From positions 1 to 64,000 of IMG/VR virus record IMGVR_UViG_3300025110_000007: a DNA stretch of 64,000 nt. One strand, 5' to 3'. The translations under genes were made by a program, and so were the position numbers. Within the stretch, counting starts at the first letter, position 1, and each line of letters opens with the position of its first letter. Source of the stretch: a virus. Under the pieces are notes generated by a model, which was not told where the DNA came from, did no database searches, and saw only the letters and a program-made list of their open reading frames with translations. Below, piece by piece: positions 14,564-22,948 of the stretch.

Positions 14564-15676
14564 ATGGGAGCATTTGACGCATTGAAGAAGCATGTCGACC
14601 TCACAAACAAAGGAGTCGACGAAGACAAAGTTGGCGCTTTGGTCGCAGAGGCACTCAACCTTGAGAAGCACCCTGCGCCACCGATGCCTCCTACGGAAGA
14701 AGCATCTGTGACAAACCAAGCACGAGGTCGACAGGGAGAAAGCCTTGTGGAACACATTGAGCGGACAACATCTGAGCCAGCCGAACCTGCCACCAACTTC
14801 CCTGACCTCGCCAAAGAACTGGCCGCACAGACCTCTGTCAACAGAGTCAAGCCTTCGACCACATTCTGTGGTATCGTCGGTCACAGTGGGCGTGGTAAGA
14901 CAGGCATCTCCATGGACTCATTCATGCACAACTCAGGTCCAAACGACATGATGTGGTGCATTGACTTTGACGGCGGTGCACTTGATTGCAAGCACGCTCA
15001 CTACCCTGACAGCGATGACAAGATTCGCATCTGGAACCCGTGGGAAACACAGGCACATGACCGTGTTGCTTTCAACTACCCTAAGACTCACCAGCGCACA
15101 ATGAATCTGTGCAAGTTCGCACTTGAGCAAGCACGGAAGCAACAGGCTCCCGACTACGACGGACCTCGACTGACCACACTACTGGTCACTGCTGTTGACC
15201 AATACGACCAAGTCTGTATCAACAACATGAAGATTTACGACCTTGAGATGGATGCGAAGGATGCCATTGAAGCGGCCGCCTCCAAGTTGAACCAAGACAT
15301 TGGTTGGAACTGGAACATTCGTACCACTCGTTTCAAGCAGTTGACGGCGCTCTGCCGCCAATTGAACTTCGCAGGTGTCGATGTGTTTTGGGAAACCCAC
15401 ATCAAGTCTGATGACAAAGAGTACAGTCACGATGGCTGGAAGTTCGTGTGGGAGAAGAACGCTAACAACGACCTGACTCAAATCATCTGGTGCAAGGACC
15501 AAAAGATTCGCAACGAAGATGGCAAGGAGACTGGTGAGACACGATATGTGGCTGACTTTGTCAAGTGCAAGACCAACCCTGACCTTCAAGGTCAAGAGCG
15601 TGTGTTCTTTGTGACCAAGAAGGGCCTACCGGCAACATGGATGGGCCTCGCAGAGTTGCGGGACAAAACACTCTGA
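14564..15676 (+). CDS. Sak4-like RecA-fold ATPase
   Basis: A 370-residue protein. Residues 1-95 are low-complexity and probably disordered. The ATPase core begins FCGIVGHSGRGKTGISMDSF, with Walker A at about 106-114, followed by WCIDFDGG (131-138), a feature of Sak4/AAA_24-type phage ATPases, and a strand LTTLLVTAVDQYD as Walker B region. Phage Sak4 proteins assist single-strand annealing and recombination with an SSB. The neighbouring gene at 13311 may be that SSB partner. Confidence 0.75.
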   Translation: MGAFDALKKHVDLTNKGVDEDKVGALVAEALNLEKHPAPPMPPTEEASVTNQARGRQGESLVEHIERTTSEPAEPATNFPDLAKELAAQTSVNRVKPSTTFCGIVGHSGRGKTGISMDSFMHNSGPNDMMWCIDFDGGALDCKHAHYPDSDDKIRIWNPWETQAHDRVAFNYPKTHQRTMNLCKFALEQARKQQAPDYDGPRLTTLLVTAVDQYDQVCINNMKIYDLEMDAKDAIEAAASKLNQDIGWNWNIRTTRFKQLTALCRQLNFAGVDVFWETHIKSDDKEYSHDGWKFVWEKNANNDLTQIIWCKDQKIRNEDGKETGETRYVADFVKCKTNPDLQGQERVFFVTKKGLPATWMGLAELRDKTL

Positions 15677-15685
15677 GGTGATTGA

Positions 15686-16444
15686 GTGGCCTCCTTCACA
15701 ATCAGCCGTAAGGCATTGTCGTCATTCTTGGGTTCATTCACCAAGGGAACCGACAATCTTGCGATAAGAGTGGGTGACGGCACCATCACTGTTGCAGTGG
15801 GTGCTCTCACTCATTACTTGAAGCGGTCTGTCGAAGTACAGGAAAGTGATGCTGGGAAGATATTCATCACTGACCTGACTCGACTGATGACCTACCTCGG
15901 AACAGCGTCTGCTTCTGATGTCACAGTCAGCCAGTCTGGACGGGGTAGGGCCTTGCAGGTCCGTGCCGGTAAGTCCTCCTTGGAACTACCGACATCGTCA
16001 TTCGTTGCATCCGAAGAACAAGTACCTCTGATTGAGAAGGTCATCGCTAAGGCAGAGGGTTCAATGTGGACTTCCTTTGGCCCTGCTTCTCTTGAAGCAT
16101 CAGGCAACATCAGTGGTGTTGACCTGTATGGGCTCAGCAAGGCCGACAAGATTGTTGGTAGTGGCTTGAGTTGCAAAGTGGTGTATCGTCCTCGTGACAA
16201 CGAGTTGGCCCTCATGGCCAAGAACACGAACAAGGGCAAGATGTTTGCAACAGCAGAAGTCGAGGCCGTGAGTGGGTCTAAGGAATCATACGAATCTAAC
16301 TTCGCACACTGGCTCCCCGAACTCCTCACTACTGTTCCCGATACAGTCGTACAGTTCCACATGGGAGAATCAGCCCCATTAGTCATCCGTGACCAAGACG
16401 GCTCATATCTCCTACTTGTGTTCGACCAAGAGGTGGAAGCATGA
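15686..16444 (+). CDS. pcn: PCNA-like DNA sliding clamp
   Basis: A 252-residue protein starting at GTG 15686 after GAGGTGA. The length equals archaeal PCNA (about 245-250). It shows a repeated beta-alpha-beta pattern, and the C-terminal part VQFHMGESAPLVIRD followed by a hydrophobic strand and acidic end matches the layout of PCNA, where a G/D-x-P-L strand precedes the final strand. It lies directly upstream of the PolB gene cluster. The call rests on length, pattern and context; sequence identity to cellular PCNA appears low. It ends EVEA from the next ribosome-binding site. Confidence 0.7.
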   Translation: MASFTISRKALSSFLGSFTKGTDNLAIRVGDGTITVAVGALTHYLKRSVEVQESDAGKIFITDLTRLMTYLGTASASDVTVSQSGRGRALQVRAGKSSLELPTSSFVASEEQVPLIEKVIAKAEGSMWTSFGPASLEASGNISGVDLYGLSKADKIVGSGLSCKVVYRPRDNELALMAKNTNKGKMFATAEVEAVSGSKESYESNFAHWLPELLTTVPDTVVQFHMGESAPLVIRDQDGSYLLLVFDQEVEA

Positions 16445-16611
16445 GGCGAGATGTTTGTTGGCTTTGTGGTGGCAAGTTGATTTGGCAATGTGACTACGAC
16501 TTAGAAGACTATGGCTACATGGGCGTCGAAGGTATGATTGCTACGCTTGTCTGTTCCGACTGTGGAGCAGATGTAGTGTACACTCTCCAAAACGAATTGG
16601 AGGAAGAGTGA
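16441..16611 (+). CDS. Small zinc-ribbon protein (56 aa)
   Basis: A 56-residue protein with CWLCGG (6-11) and CSDCGA (38-43), a clear zinc ribbon. Between clamp and polymerase genes, coupled to both sides (ATGA and TGATG). Function unknown. Confidence 0.6.
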   Translation: MRRDVCWLCGGKLIWQCDYDLEDYGYMGVEGMIATLVCSDCGADVVYTLQNELEEE

Positions 16612-16802
16612 TGTCTATTTGCGTGGGATGCAGTGAACCCTTTGGGCAATCGGAACTGGTCGACGGAGACTGGTGTGAGGCCTGTTGGGAAGCGGTATCT
16701 CATGTAAAATGCAAACGACCACTCAAGCACCGTCCGAAAATGGAAGGTGTACTACACTGTAAGACATGTGCAAGGGAGGAGCGTGAGGTCGATGATTGTT
16801 GA
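16611..16802 (+). CDS. Small zinc-binding protein (63 aa)
   Basis: A 63-residue protein with CVGC (4-7), CEAC (22-25), and CKTC (50-53), likely one or two zinc knuckles, and a basic middle (KCKRPLKHRPK). ATG 16611 follows GGAGGA at good spacing; GTG 16608 is an alternative. Overlaps the polymerase start by 11 bases. Confidence 0.6.
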   Translation: MSICVGCSEPFGQSELVDGDWCEACWEAVSHVKCKRPLKHRPKMEGVLHCKTCAREEREVDDC

Positions 16803-19179
16803 TGCTTACATTCCCCATTACGAGTCTCGTGATGTACTTTACTGTCGCTGGCGTGACAAGGATGGCTCTCTCATAGAGAAACATGTGACTGATTTCGAGC
16901 CGTACTTCTGGGCCAATGCGTCTGACAGAAACAAGTTAGTCAGCATGGTGTCAGCGTACCCCGGTGCTCGTATTGATTGGAATCAAAAGGCCACTGGGCG
17001 GAACAAGGAAGAACTCGTGAAGGTCTTACCGTACCGCCACAAGGATATTTGGGGCATGAGAAAACAAGTTGATACTTGGGAAGCAGACATGAAATTGTCT
17101 GACCGCTACCTCATAGACAGTTGGACACAGATGCCTGATTGGAAGCCGAGAGTATGGCACATCGACCTTGAGTGGGACCCAAAGGATAAGTTCACCACCG
17201 TGATAGGGATAGCCGACAGTCAAAGCGGAGAGCATGTGGCCTTCTGCTGGTCAGAAGAATCAGCCGAACAACTCAGGGAATGGGAGTCGGTTGAAACGAC
17301 CCGCTCTATGGACTGGGAAAACAGTAAGGGTCAGGTATCTGATGTCACATACCGCAGAGTACTGTGCAATTCAGAGAAAGCCATTTACACCAAGTTCCTT
17401 GATTATCTTGAAGAGTGCAACCCCGATGTCATTGTTGCGCACGCTCTTATGTGGGCAGACCTGCCTCATATCATCGCTCGTTTGAGCGACCGAAAGGTGC
17501 TTGGGAAAGATGCTTATCGTCGCCTCAGCCCTATCGGGAGGGTGATGAAACCTGATGAAAATGGCTACAAGAAGCCTACAATGCAACCAATCGCTGGTCG
17601 TCTGTGTTTTGATACAGCCGCCTCACTTGAGAGCGGTACAGGCTTTGAGCGGGTGTGGAAGGACAGTGGTAAGCCCCAGTTGGCCAGTCGGAAATTGGAC
17701 TTTATCACAGGGCCAGACCTGTTGGACTACGGTGGTAAGTTGGAAATGTCCGTATTCACTGGCTGGTACGAACGATTCGATGAGTTCGTCGACTATTGTA
17801 TGCGAGATGTAGCATTGCTCAAGCGTATGGATGAAAACAACCACATACTTGCCTTTTTCTTCGCTCTCCAACGAGTATGTGGCGTAGCCTTCGATTCAAC
17901 TCACAATGTCACCAGATTTGCAAGGGGGCTTATTGGTCGTCGTACAGACACCAAAGCACCTACCAACATGGACATCGAGCCGGAAGACTACCCCGGCGGC
18001 CACATTCCTGCTCCTACCCCCGGTCGATACCAAAATGTCGCCGTGGTGGATTACAAGCAACTTTACCCCTCAATTATTCAATCTCATAATCTCAGTTGGG
18101 AGTCCCGTGTTGACAGAGAACTACGCTTTGAAGACGATGTACGGGAACTACCTGACGGTACCTGTTGGCGACAAGGTAAGCCTGCCCTGTTGCCAAGGAT
18201 TGTCACCGAGTTGGTCAAACTCCGTGACGAATACAAAGGCAACATGAAGACGGCCGCTGACCCTATCGAAAGGTCTGGCTGGAACACTATGCAACTCGCA
18301 GTAAAAAGGTGTATGGCGTCACTATATGGTATGTGCGCAAGTACTTACTGGGGATGGGCGGCCCCCGACATCGCCTCTGCTATCACGGCCTGTGGTCGTG
18401 AGGCAGTCAAATTTCTCATGGAAGAATCTGAGAAGCAGGGCTACAATGCACTGTACGGTCACACCGACTCAGCCTTCGTACAAATCCCATTCGACGAGGT
18501 GCCAGCACTTGCTGAGCATCTGACACAGACGGTTCAAAGAGAACACCAAGCAAGTCACTTTATTGTTGAATTTGAAGCGTTCATGCCCTACTGGGTCACT
18601 GGTGGTAAGAACCTGTACTATGGTATTTGCTCATGGCCTCCAGAGGACGAAGGTAAGGCCAAGTCAGCACGCTGGGGCAAAATCAGTACCCTGTCTCCTG
18701 TGTCGAGGACGCTTGAAAAGGATGTGCTGAACATGCTTTGTAAGGGTGCTGATGAGAACGAAGTAGTCACTCATGTGAGGGAAATATCTCTGCGAATCAA
18801 ATCAGGTGACATTGACATACCGGAGGTTTCTGGCGTCACTCGTATTCAAAAGGACCTGTGGGAGTACGCTGATAGCGTAGGTGTCCCCGGTGTAAAGGGT
18901 GCACGGTACTACAACCTGCACCTCTCTGACCAATTCACTCACCCCATATTCAAGAAGGGTGACAGCGTCAAATGGGTCTATGCAAAATCGGACCCTCAAG
19001 GTAGGCACATTGATGACATTGTAGCCTATCACGAAACAGAAGACCTTGATGGCTTTACTCTCGACCACGATAAGATGGTTCAGAAGTTAGTCGTTGAGAA
19101 AATCAAACCTATGTTCAAGGCCATGAAGTGGTCAACAGACTATGCGAGCGGTATGCCTCGCCCCAAAACCTACTGGTAG
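16792..19179 (+). CDS. polB: Family B DNA polymerase
   Basis: A 795-residue polymerase with 3'-5' proofreading. ATG 16792 is chosen because upstream in-frame codons lie inside the previous gene and MIVDAYIP is a normal PolB beginning. Exo I is HIDLEW (D125, E127), Exo II AHALMWADLPH (D223), Exo III YCMRD (335-339). Polymerase motif A is DYKQLYPSII (420-429), motif B KRCMASLYG (505-513), motif C YGHTDS (555-560). In motif C the first aspartate of the usual DTD is His557; the second, metal-binding Asp559 is kept. It should be the viral replicase, acting with the adjacent clamp and clamp loader. Confidence 0.96.
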   Translation: MIVDAYIPHYESRDVLYCRWRDKDGSLIEKHVTDFEPYFWANASDRNKLVSMVSAYPGARIDWNQKATGRNKEELVKVLPYRHKDIWGMRKQVDTWEADMKLSDRYLIDSWTQMPDWKPRVWHIDLEWDPKDKFTTVIGIADSQSGEHVAFCWSEESAEQLREWESVETTRSMDWENSKGQVSDVTYRRVLCNSEKAIYTKFLDYLEECNPDVIVAHALMWADLPHIIARLSDRKVLGKDAYRRLSPIGRVMKPDENGYKKPTMQPIAGRLCFDTAASLESGTGFERVWKDSGKPQLASRKLDFITGPDLLDYGGKLEMSVFTGWYERFDEFVDYCMRDVALLKRMDENNHILAFFFALQRVCGVAFDSTHNVTRFARGLIGRRTDTKAPTNMDIEPEDYPGGHIPAPTPGRYQNVAVVDYKQLYPSIIQSHNLSWESRVDRELRFEDDVRELPDGTCWRQGKPALLPRIVTELVKLRDEYKGNMKTAADPIERSGWNTMQLAVKRCMASLYGMCASTYWGWAAPDIASAITACGREAVKFLMEESEKQGYNALYGHTDSAFVQIPFDEVPALAEHLTQTVQREHQASHFIVEFEAFMPYWVTGGKNLYYGICSWPPEDEGKAKSARWGKISTLSPVSRTLEKDVLNMLCKGADENEVVTHVREISLRIKSGDIDIPEVSGVTRIQKDLWEYADSVGVPGVKGARYYNLHLSDQFTHPIFKKGDSVKWVYAKSDPQGRHIDDIVAYHETEDLDGFTLDHDKMVQKLVVEKIKPMFKAMKWSTDYASGMPRPKTYW

Positions 19180-19181
19180 GG

Positions 19182-19188
19182 TTAAATA
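19182..19188 (+). promoter_or_regulatory. Archaeal promoter, TATA box TTAAATA
   Basis: TTAAATA sits in the 32-base gap after PolB. From TAAATA to ATG 19212 is 23 bases, exactly as at 4706-4737, which predicts a leaderless or near-leaderless transcript for the following gene and its operon. Confidence 0.6.
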
Positions 19189-19211
19189 CCAGAATAAGTT
19201 AGGTGCCTAAT

Positions 19212-19760
19212 ATGCGAAACATTGATGATGAAATTGTGAAAGCCGTTGAGAAAAACCCCGGACTAAGTCGTGGCGGTTTGATTAAACAGAACAAACCACT
19301 GCAAGATAGAAACAAGCAGTACATAGGCCTGCGATTACAGCACCTTTGTGAAAATGGTTTGATAAGTAAAAAAGGTGAGCGTAAGGGTACGAGATACTAT
19401 CCGTGTACAAATCAGGATAACTACGACCCAATAGGCTTCATGAAAAACAAGCAGACCTCGCAGAAAATCATTGATGTGTTCGATGAGGTTAAGCGTATGG
19501 TCGTCAAGAAAAACCAAGCATACGGTGACAGTATCTTCAAGCCGTCCCGAGTCTTTTACAAGGGCTCTGCTGAGCCCGGTGATTTGATTCGCATACGCAT
19601 GGATGATAAGATTAGCCGCCTGATTCAGGGCGACAAGGACATTGGCTCTGACGAAGATGTCATCAAAGACCTCATGGGCTACTGTGCTATTCTCTTAGTG
19701 ACCATGCGGGAAGACAAGGAACCACCGCAGAGTTCGATGAGGGATTACTTTGAGTCGTGA
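19212..19760 (+). CDS. Winged-helix protein with Nmad1/DUF1599-like domain
   Basis: About 182 residues from ATG 19212 (GTG 19203 is the alternative). Residues 1-75 look like a winged helix (GLIKQNKPLQDRNKQYIGLR followed by a basic wing). The C-terminal half contains KNQAYGDSIF, then IRMDDKISRLI and DVIKDLMGYCAILL, the pattern of the DUF1599 / nucleotide modification-associated domain 1 family, an all-alpha fold related in look to MazG-type proteins. It may act on nucleotides or sense them to control transcription; this is inference. Confidence 0.7.
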   Translation: MRNIDDEIVKAVEKNPGLSRGGLIKQNKPLQDRNKQYIGLRLQHLCENGLISKKGERKGTRYYPCTNQDNYDPIGFMKNKQTSQKIIDVFDEVKRMVVKKNQAYGDSIFKPSRVFYKGSAEPGDLIRIRMDDKISRLIQGDKDIGSDEDVIKDLMGYCAILLVTMREDKEPPQSSMRDYFES

Positions 19761-20706
19761 TTGGTCCGCCTACGCTAAGTCCACCTACAAGTGGTACCAA
19801 GGGCACGAGAAGATGCTTCGTGTCACGAAATCGAGCCTTACCTCTGATTTTTCTTACTGTCCTAAGCAGTACGAGTACAAGCGCATCGACGGACGGAAGT
19901 CTCCACAGACAGATGCCATGACTCGTGGTACGAATGTTCACGATGCAATGGAACACTTCTATTTGCATGTCAAACCAGTGTATAGAAAGGCATACGAGCA
20001 AGTCAAAAAGAAAGACCGTGAAGGTGCAATGGAAGCACTCATGGCCTGCCTACCACAGCCAGACGAACCATACACACTGGGTGAAGAACCAATTCTGCGC
20101 CAACGCATAGAGTGGGAACTCGTGCGTCTTGAAGCAGACCCTGACAGGTTCCTACCCATCATCAACGAATTAGAGGTACATGCGTACCAAGATGTGGTTT
20201 TTGAGTTCAATGGCGAAAACATCACAGTACCTATTCACTTTGCGGGTAGCATTGACAGAGGCTATGAAACAGAGGAAGGGAAAGTCGCCTTGATGGAATT
20301 GAAGACTGGTAAGTGGAAACCTACCAACTTCAAGATACGAGGTATGCGTACTGAGATGGCCTTTTACATGGACCTCTTGCAGAAGGCAGAACACCCACTG
20401 AAAGATGTGACCCATTGGGGCTGGTTTTACCCAGCAGGGGAACGACCTGATGAGCATGGTACACAGAACGATGTGACCTACGAGAAAGTGAACCGTCGCT
20501 ACCTGACCTCACTACGAAACCAACTCAACAATCTTCTGGAGGCATACTTCACGAACAATTTCAAACCCGACCCAAGCCCCGGAAAGTGCGCTTGGTGTGA
20601 TTTCATAGCAGAGTGTCCTGCTTGGCAGGATGATGGTGATAAGTATTGGAAGATGCCACCAACTCGCCTTGAGAAACAAAGAAAACGGGAGGAGGCCCAA
20701 GAATGA
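19750..20706 (+). CDS. Cas4/RecB-like PD-(D/E)XK exonuclease with Fe-S cysteines
   Basis: A 318-residue nuclease. C37 in SYCPKQYEYKR, H64 in GTNVHDAMEHF, Asp in FAGSIDRG, and ALMELKTGKWK (the E-x-K catalytic pair) form the RecB/Cas4 active site. CAWCDFIAEC near the end, with C37, supplies the four cysteines of the Fe-S cluster typical of Cas4 and AddB. There is no CRISPR array in the window, so a role in recombination or end processing is more likely than spacer acquisition. The start is uncertain: TTG 19750 overlaps the previous gene by 11 bases; ATG 19813 would drop 21 residues but keep all motifs. Confidence 0.87.
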   Translation: MSRDWSAYAKSTYKWYQGHEKMLRVTKSSLTSDFSYCPKQYEYKRIDGRKSPQTDAMTRGTNVHDAMEHFYLHVKPVYRKAYEQVKKKDREGAMEALMACLPQPDEPYTLGEEPILRQRIEWELVRLEADPDRFLPIINELEVHAYQDVVFEFNGENITVPIHFAGSIDRGYETEEGKVALMELKTGKWKPTNFKIRGMRTEMAFYMDLLQKAEHPLKDVTHWGWFYPAGERPDEHGTQNDVTYEKVNRRYLTSLRNQLNNLLEAYFTNNFKPDPSPGKCAWCDFIAECPAWQDDGDKYWKMPPTRLEKQRKREEAQE

Positions 20707-20945
20707 TGTTGCTACCCTATGTGACAGAGGCAATTTGTTTCTGGATTAAATCGAAGTACGACCGTCCGTCGGTCGTGGGGTGGAGCCACCTTGACACAGG
20801 AGTGGTGAACATCAAGACCTTTGATGAAGAGGTTGAGATAACTTTGGATTACTCGCTACTTACCCCCAAGGGTGCGGCTCTTCGGACCATACTCACAAAC
20901 ATTGATGCTTTTTTGGAGGACTGGGTAAATGAGGCTGAAACTTGA
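20703..20945 (+). CDS. Small hypothetical protein (80 aa)
   Basis: An 80-residue acidic protein between the nuclease and primase genes (MMLLPYVTEAICFWIKSKYD...). The pattern is alpha-beta-beta-alpha. It overlaps both neighbours, the primase by 17 bases. Not recognised; a primase or nuclease accessory factor is conceivable from position alone. Confidence 0.6.
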   Translation: MMLLPYVTEAICFWIKSKYDRPSVVGWSHLDTGVVNIKTFDEEVEITLDYSLLTPKGAALRTILTNIDAFLEDWVNEAET

Positions 20946-22032
20946 TTACCCTCGTGAAGTCCTTGAACTCAGCACCGAGAAAGGAAGAGGGTTCAGGAAA
21001 CTTGTGAACAGCAAGAGTGACTTTGAGAGGTACTGGCGTGGTAAGAATGGCGTGTCAAACGCCTACACTACCGTCTATGGGTACCGGGCCACACAGGCCC
21101 CACATCACCGCAGAGTAAATCTGTACACCCCTATCATCCGCCACTTTGTGCTGGACTTCGATGCCATAGATTTCCGAGATAGGAATCGTGGTTTGGTCGA
21201 GCCGGAAGAGCCGTTGGCACAGGCCATCAAACTTCACCGTCATTTGGTTGATAAGAACATCAGGCACGGTGTATGGTTCAGCGGCGGAGGCTACCATGTA
21301 TGGATAGCCTTGGCAGAGACACTCACGCCCTCAACGGGTTCACAACTGTCTGCAATCAAAGAAGCAGGTATGCGGCAAGTCAACGACTGGGTTAAGGAAT
21401 TTGACTTGTACTGCTGTGACCCTGCTGTGCCATTTGATACGAGTGGCTTAATTAGAATTCCCAACTCGTTTAACGCCAAGCGGGGTTTCTGGAGCATCCC
21501 TCTTTCAACAGAAGACTTGGAGAAGGGGTACTTACACATCGTACAGCAAGCAAAAGCCCACAAGAGCGGCTACATTGAGTACGGTACAAACGGTATCGCT
21601 CTTGAAATCCGTAAGGTTGCAGACAAGGTTGAAATCTTCAATCCTCAGTCCGAGGCGCTCGATTTACCTACTGTCAAAATGAACGATGTTATCATACTCC
21701 CTTGTCTGAATCAAGCGGCCTGTCAAGTTGGAGGCAACCCCAGCCATGATGCCCGTGTTCAGTTGGTCAAGTATCTGGCCAAGCGTAAGCGCAACTTCCT
21801 CTCCATCGAGCATTTCTCAAATGCGGACCTCCGGTCACACGGTGAAGAAATCGTCGACTACATTATGCGACTTCAATGGGCTGACCAAGACGAAGGTGTC
21901 ACACGGTATCAGGTTGATACCATTGTCACTAAGGATTATCCTCAAACATGCAAGATGCTGTGGGGCAAGGGTTTGTGCCTTGGTAAATGCAGGTATTGGG
22001 ACAAAACAGGAAGTGTTGAAAATGGCAGTTAA
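20929..22032 (+). CDS. DNA primase, archaeo-eukaryotic type, with C-terminal Fe-S-like cysteines
   Basis: A 367-residue protein. The primase catalytic motifs are FVLDFDAID (D76, D78), VWFSGGGYHVW (SGGGYH 118-123) and a third acidic residue D170 before LIRIPNS, as in the AEP superfamily. The C-terminal region has C259, C265, C341, C350 and C354 (TCKMLWGKGLCLGKCRYW), spaced like the Fe-S domain of the PriL large subunit. It therefore looks like a compact PriS-PriL-type fusion in one chain. It would make primers for the viral PolB. Confidence 0.85.
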   Translation: MRLKLDYPREVLELSTEKGRGFRKLVNSKSDFERYWRGKNGVSNAYTTVYGYRATQAPHHRRVNLYTPIIRHFVLDFDAIDFRDRNRGLVEPEEPLAQAIKLHRHLVDKNIRHGVWFSGGGYHVWIALAETLTPSTGSQLSAIKEAGMRQVNDWVKEFDLYCCDPAVPFDTSGLIRIPNSFNAKRGFWSIPLSTEDLEKGYLHIVQQAKAHKSGYIEYGTNGIALEIRKVADKVEIFNPQSEALDLPTVKMNDVIILPCLNQAACQVGGNPSHDARVQLVKYLAKRKRNFLSIEHFSNADLRSHGEEIVDYIMRLQWADQDEGVTRYQVDTIVTKDYPQTCKMLWGKGLCLGKCRYWDKTGSVENGS

Positions 22033-22240
22033 TTGGTGCAGATTTTGTGGAAGGAAAATCAACCCGAGTACACAAGGGAAAAGGAGAAAAAAACCCATGT
22101 GCTACACCTGTCGGGAAGCAGGTGCTCCAGATGAGTTCAGATGCAAAGGTACCAATTCAAGTAAAAAAAGGTGCAAACAATGGGCCCTTGAAGACAAGAA
22201 TTACTGTGTTTCGCACAAACATCTGGAGGATAAAAAATGA
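22022..22240 (+). CDS. Small double zinc-finger protein (72 aa)
   Basis: A 72-residue basic protein. WCRFCGRK (C6, C9) with MCYTCRE forms one zinc ribbon; a second set CKGT...KRCKQWA...YCVSH gives a C-C-C-H site resembling small viral zinc fingers. It overlaps the primase end by 11 bases and the next gene by four. Probably nucleic-acid binding. Confidence 0.6.
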   Translation: MAVNWCRFCGRKINPSTQGKRRKKPMCYTCREAGAPDEFRCKGTNSSKKRCKQWALEDKNYCVSHKHLEDKK

Positions 22241-22947
22241 GTACACCACCCCTAATTGTCGATAGCAACGAACGAGGTCCTCTGTACGAAGCAGTGGAAC
22301 GCATGGCCCGTAAGGAGGGTATCTTGGTCAAATCTCAATTCCTACAAGGGATGGGAGATTACAAAGCAGGTGACGGACATGTTGAGTGTAAAAGCCTCAA
22401 CGACTTCTTCCAATCCAGCCATAGCGGTCACTTGTGGCGTCAACTCGACAACCTCGACGCCAATTGTGGGCGTGTGTTTTTGGTTGTCCATGGTGACATT
22501 GCCAAGTACATCAAGATGGCACAGGCACGAGGTAAGAAGACTTCATACTCACGAGTCACCAACGAATTGATGGGTACTTTTGCCCGCATCATGGCTGATT
22601 TCGATTGTCATATTTACAAAGCCAAGGACCATGTGGAAGCCGCAATGTTCCTTGTCAAATTACATCAAAAGTTGCATAAGCCAGCCAGTAGGCATGGTGC
22701 AAGGGCGGTCACAAGAGTGTCCACTAACGATGTACGGCAGGACATGTTGCTCGCAATTCCGGGCTTTGGTCCCGATTTAGTCAGTAAGTTAATCGACAAA
22801 TGTGGCAGTATTGAGGAGATGGTTTATATCGAATCACTGAAACGGGTCAAAGGTATGGGACCCGTATTGCGCCAAAGGCTCATCGATGTTCTTACATCGG
22901 AAGAAGCCGTGCGTGTCGAGAAAACATATCAGAAACGGAGAGAATGA
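22237..22947 (+). CDS. XPF/ERCC4-family structure-specific endonuclease
   Basis: A 236-residue nuclease. The ERCC4 domain shows LIVDSNERGP (D9, E12, R13), GMGDYKAGD (D41) and HVECKSLNDF (E50, K52), the metal-binding core. Residues 165-225 hold two helix-hairpin-helix motifs (AIPGFGPDLVSKLI and RVKGMGPVLRQRL). This is the arrangement of archaeal XPF/Hef C-terminal regions, which cut branched or flap DNA at forks. It likely resolves replication or recombination intermediates. Confidence 0.9.
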   Translation: MSTPPLIVDSNERGPLYEAVERMARKEGILVKSQFLQGMGDYKAGDGHVECKSLNDFFQSSHSGHLWRQLDNLDANCGRVFLVVHGDIAKYIKMAQARGKKTSYSRVTNELMGTFARIMADFDCHIYKAKDHVEAAMFLVKLHQKLHKPASRHGARAVTRVSTNDVRQDMLLAIPGFGPDLVSKLIDKCGSIEEMVYIESLKRVKGMGPVLRQRLIDVLTSEEAVRVEKTYQKRRE

Positions 22948-22948
22948 A

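Noticed and set aside
19750-20706. CRISPR-Cas system suggested by the Cas4-like nuclease
   Set aside because: No direct repeats with regular spacers and no other cas genes were seen in the window.
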